Shown: positions 55,151 to 64,000 of the stretch, in pieces
How positions within the stretch are numbered: position 1 is the stretch's first letter
Layout: every line of letters starts with the position of its first letter
Assembly: GCA_944474755.1 (NCBI GenBank)
Contig: OX104112.1
Location: forward strand, 372,001-436,000
Length of the DNA stretch: 64,000 nt
Direction: 5' to 3'
From: Limnoperna fortunei
Taxonomy: Eukaryota; Mollusca; Bivalvia; Mytilida; Modiolidae
Notes under the pieces: generated by a model
What the model was told of the DNA's origin: nothing
Database searches by the model: none
What the model saw: the letters and a program-made list of their open reading frames with translations, nothing else
Position numbers and translations under genes: made by a program

Positions 55151-55320
55151 GTGTCCTTAGGTGGGGACTCTCTTGTGGGTGGGGGTTTGTCAAGTCATAA
55201 TACAGAAAGCCTGGCTGGCATTGGACTATATAAGATAATGTGTTTGGAGAGTGATAGGCTGCTTGCATAATTAAGACCCCTTTTGTAGATTGCACAAAAA
55301 GAGTAGGTTCAGTGTAGTCA
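55151..55320 (+). repeat. Right flank of the element hosting the 33-bp array
   Basis: AAGTCATAATACAGAAAGCC and AGACCCCTTTTGTAGATT match the element at 6590-6830. Confidence 0.7.
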
Positions 55321-55429
55321 CTACAAATACATTATAATTTTGCAGTTGAAGTCAAAATTGTGTTCCAGATGGGGCCTGATTTCAGGCAAGGTGCGTTATA
55401 CTGCAGACGTTAATAGCCAGTTATCCTGC

Positions 55430-56625
55430 TGAAGGCTGTGATTTCCCTGGGAACACCAGTTCCATTATCCTGGTGAGGCTGAGATTTACCTGGGAACACC
55501 AGCTACATTATCCTGCTAAAGGCTGGGATTTCCCTGGGAACTCTAGCACCATAATTCTGCTGAAAGCTGTGATTTCCCATCTATATTATCCTGCTGAAGG
55601 CTTGGATTTCCCTGGGAACACCAGCTCCATTATCCTGCTAAAGGCTGGGATTTCCCTGGGAACACCATCTCCATTATCCTGCTGAAGGCTTCGATTTCCC
55701 TGGGAACACCAGCTCCATTATCCTGCTAAAGGCTGGGATTTCCCTGGGAGCACCATCTCCATTATCCTGCTGAAGGCTTCGATTTCCCTGGGAACATCAG
55801 CTCCATTATCCTGCTGAAGTTTGGGTTTTCACAGGGAACACCAGCTCGTTATCCTGCTGAAGGCTGGTTTTTTTTTACTGGGAACATCTGCTCATTATCC
55901 TGCTGAAGGCTGGGTTTTTATTGGGAACATCTGCTCATTATCCTGCTAAAGGCTGGGTTTTTACTGGGAACACCAGCTCATTATCCTGCTGAAGGCTGGG
56001 TTTTTATTGGGAACATCTGCTCATTATCCTGCTAAAGGCTGGGTTTTTACTGGGAACACCAGCTCATTATCCTGCTGAAGGCTGGGTTTTTATTGGGAAC
56101 ATCTGCTCATTATCCTGCTGAAGGCTGGGTTTTTACTGGGAACACCAGCTCATTATCCTGCTGAAGGCTGGGTTTTTACTGGGAACACCAGCTCATTATC
56201 CTGCTGAAGGCTGGTTTTTTACTGGGAACACCAGCTCATTATCCTGCTGAAGGCTGGGATTTCCCTGTGCTTCATTTTCATGCTGATGGGTGGGATTTTC
56301 CTGTGATTCATTATTCTGCTGATGGCTAATTGGTTTTCTCTGTGAACACCAGCTCAATTATTCTGCTAAAGACTGGGATTTCCCTGGGAACACCAGCTCC
56401 ATTATCCTGCTGATGGATGGGATTTCCCTGTGCTTCATTACCGTGCTGAAGGTTGGGATTTCCATGGGAACACCAGCTCCATTATCGTGCTGAAGGCTGG
56501 GATTTCCCTGGGAACACCAGCTCCATTATCAAGCTGAAGGATGGGATTTCCAGGGGACCACCAGCTACATTATCGTGCTGAAGGCTGGGATTTCCATGGG
56601 ATCACCAGCTCCATTCCCTACCTTT
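55430..56625. repeat. 43-bp minisatellite, about 27 copies
   Basis: Unit with TTATCCTGCTGAAGGCTGGG, then a T-run or TTTCCCTGGG, then AACACCAGCTC. The central part (55,850-56,240) is homogenised to a TTTTTACTGGGAAC form, while the edges keep TTTCCCTGGG. Confidence 0.92.
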
Positions 56626-56639
56626 GGAACATGGTAAAC

Positions 56640-59600
56640 AGAAAGAAAGTCACAGGAAAAATTCACAATTAATAAGTTGTCTTGTTGTCATAATATGAAC
56701 ATCTTTTGATGTTTGTTATATTTATAGTCATATTTTTATGTAATACCTATATATTAATTTATTACTTATTATTTATCTAATACCATTATTTAACAATTAT
56801 TTCAATTTTATTAAATCTAGTTAACAATTTAGAAAAAAACCCCATTACTGTTGACATTTCTTTTTGTACTGCTTTAACAGTTATTATGTATACCAAAGGA
56901 ATTTTGTTAACATACACAGATCCAAGCCGAGAATATTTGTTATTTTGTTCATTGGTTATGATATATGTTAAAATTAAATGTGTTTAACTATCCATTTTAC
57001 TTGGTATACACAAGAACATAAATCTTGCCAAAAGCACAGTCGTCAACTGTAAAAACCTAAAAAAAAAACCTTTAACATAAATACATAAATTGAATTTATT
57101 TCACATACATGTAAATTGTACATGGAATTATATTTGATTATTTTCGAGTCATGACCAAAATTTACGCCAAGGTGTCGGACTAAGATTTGGTCAAACAAAA
57201 TAAAGTTTTACATGGTCAGTAAGATGTCATTTTGTTCAATTTAATACCTGTAACATTTGCTAATGAGCTATGTATTTTACTATAATCACCCCTAAGGTAA
57301 TTTCCTGTTACTTTGACATGGAGTTAATTGCTTTTCTCGCCTGTCATATTCATTACAATCTCTTTTAATAGAACAAACCACAGAAAATTTAAATTGTTCA
57401 TATAATATTTCTAAGACTATAATGCAACTTGATAAAAACCTACTGTCAAAAGTTTTACATATCTTATTAACAAAAGTAATGATTTTATTTTATAAATAAA
57501 AACTTGTGAATGGTGTGGTCTCTCATGGAAATAGTCATATTAAATTTAACTGTTCCAAATCATGGAGGCAATTAACTTTCCACCTCTGGATAGCAGAAAC
57601 ACTTGTAGATGGATGTATATCAATCTGATGATGTTTACAATGCCTTGCTCCATAGACCATGTCATCGTGTAATAAATAAGTCTTTATTCAAACAATTCCT
57701 CCACTTTTGTTTACATATGTACATATATATGCATATTACTTTAGAATCCCTGGAATTTTGTCATTTCTGCCTTGTAAAAAAATGACTGAAATGGACAGGA
57801 CAAACTTCCAGATCCCTGGATTATTAATAATTGTTTGGAGTACACCGAAAATTGTGCTTTGGCACAAAATTCTTTTAAACATTTATTCATTCCAGCAAAG
57901 ATCTAGACAAAGATGGTCAATTGATTTATTGATTGATTGATTGATTGGATGTTTGTTTTTCATCTACAAAGCAGTATTTCAGCTGTATTCAGAACGAGAA
58001 CAAGTTAACAAACAATTCAAGATGAAAAAGGGTTCACACATATAGGGAACACAAGTTTGACTGCTACTAGAAAGTATGGAATATTGTGCAGGGGCAGAAA
58101 ATTTAGCCATTTGTAGCAGGGGCATTGACCTTTTCATAACTCAAATCATTGCATTGTATCACACGTGGGGTTATAACTAATTTCAGGTACGGTTTACTGA
58201 GCTATTGCGCGATAATATAGTTCAATGTTTGCATTTACCGAAGTAAGTACTTTCTATCTGTAATATTGTTTTGATTATTTTTCAGGTGAAAAACAGTATG
58301 TTTTGTATTTCGAAATGTAATACTTTTGTTATTTGCATTTGAATTAAAATATAATTCTGTTCATATATTCTTACGCGATCAAGCTGGCTAGGTGAACGAT
58401 CATATTGTTTTATTCATTACATTATGTGCACGTGATTATGTGTCATAACCATTTATTTTAAATGTGTTGAACAAATAAATATTTCGTACTATTATCATAA
58501 ATGCACATTAAATCTGCTCTGATCTGAATTTAATTATATAATTAACGCATTGTAAATATGTCCAACAATAATAAATTTCTTGCTACTGTTTTTAATGGTG
58601 TATTAAACAATTTTCGTGATGTAAACCGTTAATATTCCATGGCTGCCTGTGCTGCTGCAGCTGATCATCATGATGAATAACAGTAAACAAGATTTTCACA
58701 TGTACATCTTTGCAAAATAAAAATAACACATAAATCAATGTATTAAGAATTTCGAATATTTTTAAAACAAACGATAACCAGTCCTTTAGCTCAATTGGGA
58801 TTGCAGATTTAACAAACGGTACAAATGTCATGAATGTTAATAATTTGGGACAAAGATTGCACACCGACTTGATGAGGGAAGTGTTACGAATCTGTAATTC
58901 CTGTCGAAAATTTAAATGATGAAAACGTTTCTACTTTAGCATTGTCTTATTATTGGTTTTATGCACTTTTTAATTTTCCAGTTATTTTGTTGTTGTCGCA
59001 TCATATAGAAATAAATTATTTAATTAAATTTTTTAATGCAGGTCTCAATTGTATTTTCCTGAATCTTTCTTTTACTTTAAATAATTTAAATGTCCAAAAT
59101 GTTAACTAAGTCCACTATAAGGCTGCATATGTCAAAAGCAGCTGACTTTCCATATTGGGCCTCAAACGTACAGGTTCAACATGTTGCGGTCGTATCATGC
59201 TGCGCTCAGCGAAGCTTTTTATTCTTTACTGTTATTGTTGGTTATAGTATTAATTACACAATTTCTAATTTCATTATAGGACATTTATCAGATATTACAA
59301 TACAAAATGACTTCCTGTTTTAATCCTCCAATTACTTTAATTGAATTTCCCCGATATGGTTACAACCATATCTTTTCTTGTTTAAATCTACAAAAGGGCT
59401 CTTTATTGTGTTAATATTAATTTGTCATTTACATTATAAATTCATCAAGTTTAGTTATAAATAACAATTACACTGAGACACCCTTTCCCTGTCACAATCA
59501 TGTTAACACAAAAAAAACAAAAAAACATTTTAAAACATGCAAAAGACCAGTTATAATATGTGTTAATTATAAAAAAATTAGCTTGATTTATTTTATTAAT

Positions 59601-60440
59601 TGAAAGATTTTTCTTGATTTTATTTTAACATATTTGTTGTTCCTTCACTTAAAACCTTTCATTCATTTATTTAAAAAAACAACAACATGTAAATATATAT
59701 TGTATCATTACAAAGTGTTTCACAATACAGACATAACAAAGTATACTGTTATATAAATTATACAAAGTTATAACCAATGTTTATACAACGTACACAATAT
59801 ATCACAGTTTTCCTTCACACACTGTTTAAAATTTTAATGAAATTTTATCATATTACAATTTTCATTGTGTGTATTATAAGAAAATCTGATTGGCTTCAAT
59901 ACCCAATACTCTTAATTAAAACAATTATATGACTTTTAAACAGTTTTTAAAGTCCCCAGGGGAGACAATCCCCTACAAAATCATTTACCTCAATATGTCA
60001 ATATGCCTGGTCACAAAACTGTAATGAAATAATTGAGGAACATTAAAATGGTGACTAGTACACAATTCTACCAAATAATGTCAATTGCCTCAGGGGAGAT
60101 AATCTGATTTTATCAGGAAATTGTCGAATTACATGAACATTTGTTATCTAAATGAAGATGTCTTTCTTTGGTTGAATGCTGTTTATTTTTAGTTTATTTT
60201 TAATGAAAACACAGACATAAAATGACCACATTTAGGCAATATTATGGCATATTTGTCTGCCCTCAAAGTCGTTTATTCAGAACATGTTTGTGGTTTTATT
60301 TATATAAAACAGTACGGTGATTTATTTTTTTTTCATCCATCCTCATAGGCAGTTCATAAAAGGCTACTATACTTTATATTTACAAAAAATAATTCAGATA
60401 AATATTGATCTGGTGTCTACAACTAATTCAATTCTCAAGT
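56640..60440. other. AT-rich DNA, no gene seen (presumed PHLPP upstream intron)
   Basis: Long AT-rich stretch. An ATTG simple repeat lies near 57,920-57,950. The open frames at 57,707, 58,592 and 59,090 are short, compositionally intronic and without recognisable domains or splice partners. Confidence 0.55.
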
Positions 60441-60449
60441 CTTATAAGG

Positions 60450-60632
60450 GCTCTCTGTAGCTACAGTAGTTAGTCTGTTGATCACATGGTCTGTCAACAC
60501 TGAGGTTATGGATTCGAATCTTACTGCAGGCAGGGTGTACTCGACTCCAGTCTTAATTGACAAGGATTACTAGTTTTCCTACCACGTCATAAATAGTAGA
60601 CGTACTACCTTAACCATATGGCTTTTTAACAA
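60450..60632 (+). mobile_element. tRNA-derived SINE with an inverted head fragment at its end
   Basis: B-box-like GGATTCGAATCTTACTGCAG and body CAGGGTGTACTCGACTCC, AAGGATTAC on +. From 60,590 the sequence turns into the reverse of a SINE head (ACTACCTTAACCATATGGC), so the copy folds back on itself. Confidence 0.7.
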
Positions 60633-60734
60633 TATGAAAAAGCTGTAAAATATTACCTTTTGCACATGCACACTATTTTTTTTAATTTTGTTGTACTACC
60701 CTACTTAATTAATATTTACATGTATATTATATTT

Positions 60735-61580
60735 AGGACAATTTTAATATGTGGTACCATACCCAGTTGGGCATGACAGGGTATTTTAATATGTGGTACC
60801 ATACCCAGTTGGGCATGACAGGGTATTTTAATATGTGGTACCATACCCAGTTGGGCATGACAGGGTATTTTAATATGTGGTACCATACCCAGTTGGGCAT
60901 GACAGGGTATTTTAATATGTGGTACGTACCATACCCATTTGGGCATGACAGGGTATTTTAATATGTGGTACCATATCCAGTTGGGCATGACAGGGTATTT
61001 TAATATGTGGTACCATACCCAGTTGGGCATGACAGGGTATTTTAATGGGGTACCATACCCAGTTGGGCATGAAAGGGTATTTTAATATGTGGTACCATAC
61101 CCAGTTGGGCAAGACAGGGTATTTTAATATGTGGTACCATACCCAGTTGGGCATGACAGGGTATTTTAATATGTGGTACCATACCCAGTTGGGCATGACA
61201 GGGTATTTTAATGGGGTACCATACCCAGTTGGGCATGAAAGGGTATTTTAATATGTGGTACCATACCCAGTTGGGCAAGACAGGGTATTTTAATATGTGG
61301 TACCATACCCAGTTGGGCATGACAGGGTATTTTATATTTGGTACCATACCCAGTTGGGCATGACAGGGTATTTTAATATGTGGTACCATACCCAGTTGGG
61401 CAAGACAGGGTATTTTAATATGTGGTACCATACCCAGTTGGGCATGACAGGGTATTTTAATATGTGGTACCATACCCAGTTGGGCATGACAGGGTATTTT
61501 AATATGTGGTACCATACCCAGTTGGGCATGACAGGGTATTTTAATATGTTGTACCATACCCAGTTGGGCATGACAGATAC
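60735..61580. repeat. 42-bp minisatellite, 20 copies
   Basis: Unit with TTTTAATATGTGGTACCATA, then CCCAGTTGGGCATGACAGGG, then TA. Units near 61,045 and 61,210 lack about 6 bp (AATGGGGTACC), and the roughly 160-bp blocks around them are near copies, showing segmental duplication within the array. It is open in several frames because 42 is divisible by 3 (NMWYHTQLGMTGYF). Confidence 0.95.
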
Positions 61581-61599
61581 AACTTACTGTTGATCTTCA

Positions 61600-63430
61600 G
61601 TAAATGCTTTATTGTCAATTCAAGCCTACAAGAATATGTAATTATGGTTCAATTAAAAAGAGTTTAAGTGACATCAAATTTTACTGTATTTTTATGGTTA
61701 ACATAATAAACTTGCTTCAAGGGATTTTTCACATGAATTAATTTAATATTAAATCCTAACACTTAGCAAATTATAAAATATAACTCGAAAAATCATTTGA
61801 TTTTTTTTTTATTAAAACTACCCAGCTATAGAGGTGTTATTGATGCATGCCTGGATATAACATAGGCATTTTTTTCTTCCATCAAAGTTTCAAGATGGAG
61901 TCCCTGGGGAACTTAGCAAAGAGGTCAAACCAGTTACAATCAATATATATTTGGGTAATATTAATGTCTGTGTAGGTGGAAATTAAGGCCATCAATGAGC
62001 TCTCTTAAAGTTGTCTCTGTCTGGAGGCTGTTGTGATCGGTACTTTATGGTATATTACTGATGGACTGCCAATTATCTATATCCAGACTTAATATCCTAT
62101 AAAATTCAGGCCATGTAACAATTGTCCATTCCTATTATTATAAACATTTCAGCACATATGTGGAAAATACATTTATATGTTATTGTAAAATAAACATATC
62201 GTAAAATATACATCAAATCGTCAACTTGTAATAAACATGTCAATAAAATCAGGTTATTACCTATTGTCAACTTCAACTTAAACAGAAATCAAGTCTTGAG
62301 AAAACAATTTTTTAAACTGTCCCTAATTAGTGTAATTAAATCGGCCTCAGTACTAATTTTTCAACAGATTTAGACCTCCTTCACTGCCACAGTGTTTGAA
62401 ATTAAATAGTAATTTAATTACATAGATTTAAAGTTATTCTTTAGTAGTACTATTGTCGAAATAAACAGAAATGAACAGCAGAAATAGACATTTGTTAATA
62501 AACTTGATTTGTGCTTGTTTGTTGGACACCACTTACAGCAGTATTTATTCATTGATTGATTGTTGTTTTGCATCCAGCAGACATCTATTTCTTAGCATCA
62601 ACATTTTGTTGGAGGTAAACCCAGAGTACTTGGTGAAAAATTCCATAACACCCCATCATTAGAAGGTATCCACATCTCTGTTGACGGGCACGTAATCAAC
62701 AATAATTTACACTTCAAATTTACACTGCTACTACAGATATTATACTTAAATGTATAAAACAAGGCAGAAACACAACATTTATCTGTCTGGTGCAAGACAA
62801 AAAACTAAAGCTTAAGTGTAAAAAGATTAACGAAATTTTAATCTGTCTGGTACGAGACAATAAACCAAGCTAAAGCGTACAAAGATTTAGGAAATTTCAA
62901 TTCTATTAACTTTAGATACCGTTTTAAGACGTCTAAGAATCTTAAAAGGTTAAATTATTGTAATATAAACCACTTGTAATGATAAGGATTTAAACAAATT
63001 CTCCCATTCAGTCGCTCAATGTAAAATGACATAGATTTTAAACATCGGTTAAGGACGAGCTTTGTATTCATAATTCTTTAGTTCACGGTCGCTTTCCTTA
63101 TTTTGATATAAACAAATAGGTAATAGGTTGTTATCAGGATTTTAAAATAACAAACGTTTATAAAGTCGCTACAATTATAAGCCATTTAAAATTCTATAAA
63201 TACTTAAGATACAGATTTGTTAGTAATAGATAAATTTTCTTTTGATGTGCTGACAATGATTAAAGGCCAAAATATCTTCCAAAATAACTTATAAATAAAA
63301 GTTTTAACAAATATTAGTTATCATATTACTTTCCCGGATATTTTAAACTTCTATTATTTTAACTTAAAAAAACTGGACTCGAAAAAGCTCCCTTTAATGC
63401 ACCTGATCTGCATTGACAGACAGATATACA
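61600..63430. other. AT-rich DNA, no gene seen
   Basis: Contains what looks like a decayed interspersed repeat near 62,540-62,690 (GATTGATTGTTGTTTTGCATC start). A short duplicated text, TAATCTGTCTGGTACGAGAC type, occurs near 62,779 and 62,840. No coding exon for the missing PHLPP N-terminus could be found. Confidence 0.5.
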
Positions 63431-63438
63431 ATATTATT

Positions 63439-63553
63439 ACATTGTCAGAAAATATACAGTTTATTTGTACGAGCCTTAGACACAGGTAGAAATGCGAGGC
63501 TCTGCCGAGCATTTGCGGCGAGTACAAATAAACTGTATATTTTCTGACAATGT
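63439..63553. mobile_element. Fold-back element with perfect 32-bp arms
   Basis: 63439-63470 and 63522-63553 are exact reverse complements over 32 bp. The 51-nt loop holds GAGGCTCTGCCGAGCATT, itself partly self-complementary. Flanks remain imperfectly inverted for about 12 bp more. Confidence 0.85.
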
Positions 63554-63559
63554 ACGAAT

Positions 63560-64000
63560 ATTGTTTTTATTATGCAATAAGAAAATTTATTTAATTCTAA
63601 AGGAAAACATGAATAAAGTCCACTCCTAGCCGATTTTTACTTGAAATTTTCGGCGCGTATTCGAATGATAGCCTGCCTGATGTCACAATCAAATATCATA
63701 TTCGACAACAAGCCATAAAAAAGGAACAGAATACTAAATATCGTTAGAAGTAAGGACAAGGTACCAGGAATGACATCATTATTTACAAACTAAGCTTTGC
63801 TTTATTCGTAAGGTCATATTTGTATAGTTGAAGCAGTAGTCGCAGGATAAAACAACATACATGTATAGTACCGTGGACAGATTTATTTTTGCTGCATTGA
63901 ATTGTACAGTAATACTGGACAGTCTTCCTAAAATGACTGACCACAGGACCTGACAGGCAACTTTTGGTTTGGTCAGGTAGTACTGGACAGTCTTCCTAAA
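63560..64000. other. AT-rich DNA; possible start of another tandem array at the edge
   Basis: TACTGGACAGTCTTCCTAAA occurs at about 63,913 and again at 63,981, 68 bp apart, and the window ends inside the second copy. Confidence 0.4.

Noticed and set aside
52405..55270. Large repeat protein on either strand
   Set aside because: The 33-bp unit has no stops in most frames, so openness carries no information. There is no splice partner or start context, and the array sits within an interspersed element.
58775..58850. tRNA-like start with TAGCTCAATTGGG (A-box look)
   Set aside because: No B-box at the right distance and no cloverleaf that I can draw. Chance match in AT-rich DNA.
60716..61593. Repeat protein with NMWYHTQLGMTGYF units
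   Set aside because: This is the 42-bp minisatellite, open on both strands for the same arithmetic reason.
62540..62800. Candidate missing N-terminal PHLPP exon (65-codon minus frame)
   Set aside because: It reads like a dispersed repeat (ATTG run then ordinary repeat text), and the translation shows no PHLPP, RA or PH features. No fitting donor in the required phase was found.

Overview
This is eukaryotic nuclear DNA: split genes with GT-AG introns, tRNA-derived SINEs, and introns full of interspersed and tandem repeats. The repeats point to a marine mollusc, most likely a bivalve. They include pearl-like elements (about 165-bp core repeats next to an ACGG microsatellite), short elements with hairpin ends that stop at CTAG, and V-shaped fold-back elements. 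The species cannot be named from sequence alone.

Two protein-coding genes can be reconstructed exon by exon, with every intron phase closing. (1) On the + strand, about 3,250-21,040: nine exons of a Roc-COR GTPase with two C-terminal Death domains. The fragment is 1,078 codons plus stop, and its N-terminus is not resolved. Its Roc domain is split over several exons and carries a 66-bp coding minisatellite between the switch-I segment and the G3 motif. (2) On the - strand, 51,010 down to 27,881: the last 15 exons of a PHLPP-family phosphatase (PH domain, leucine-rich repeats, PP2C-like domain, long tail ending in a PDZ-ligand-like TYL). The fragment is 1,540 codons plus stop, and its N-terminal exon(s) lie beyond 64,000. 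The two genes are convergent (tail to tail), separated by about 6.8 kb of mostly repetitive DNA.

Layout: 1-3,015 TCTG-rich DNA and a 73-bp minisatellite; 3,251-21,037 the Roc-COR-Death gene, its introns holding a 28-bp minisatellite, large hairpin-ended elements, a fold-back element and a SINE; 21,040-27,880 intergenic, with 64-bp and 28/56-bp arrays and SINEs; 27,881-51,010 the PHLPP gene; 51,011-64,000 presumably its large upstream intron, with 33-bp, 43-bp and 42-bp arrays, a partial SINE and a long perfect hairpin.

The most unusual structure is in the PHLPP gene. At four exons (2, 4, 6 and 11 of this fragment) the exon-intron junction itself, meaning exon end plus splice site plus intron flank, has been tandemly copied into the adjoining intron, 2 to about 18 times. 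At exon 4 two of these copies are complete 45-nt exon-like units, in frame, with a pyrimidine-AG before and GTAA after. Each could add 15 residues to the leucine-rich repeat domain. The other arrays supply ranks of decoy donors or acceptors whose use would bring in stop codons.
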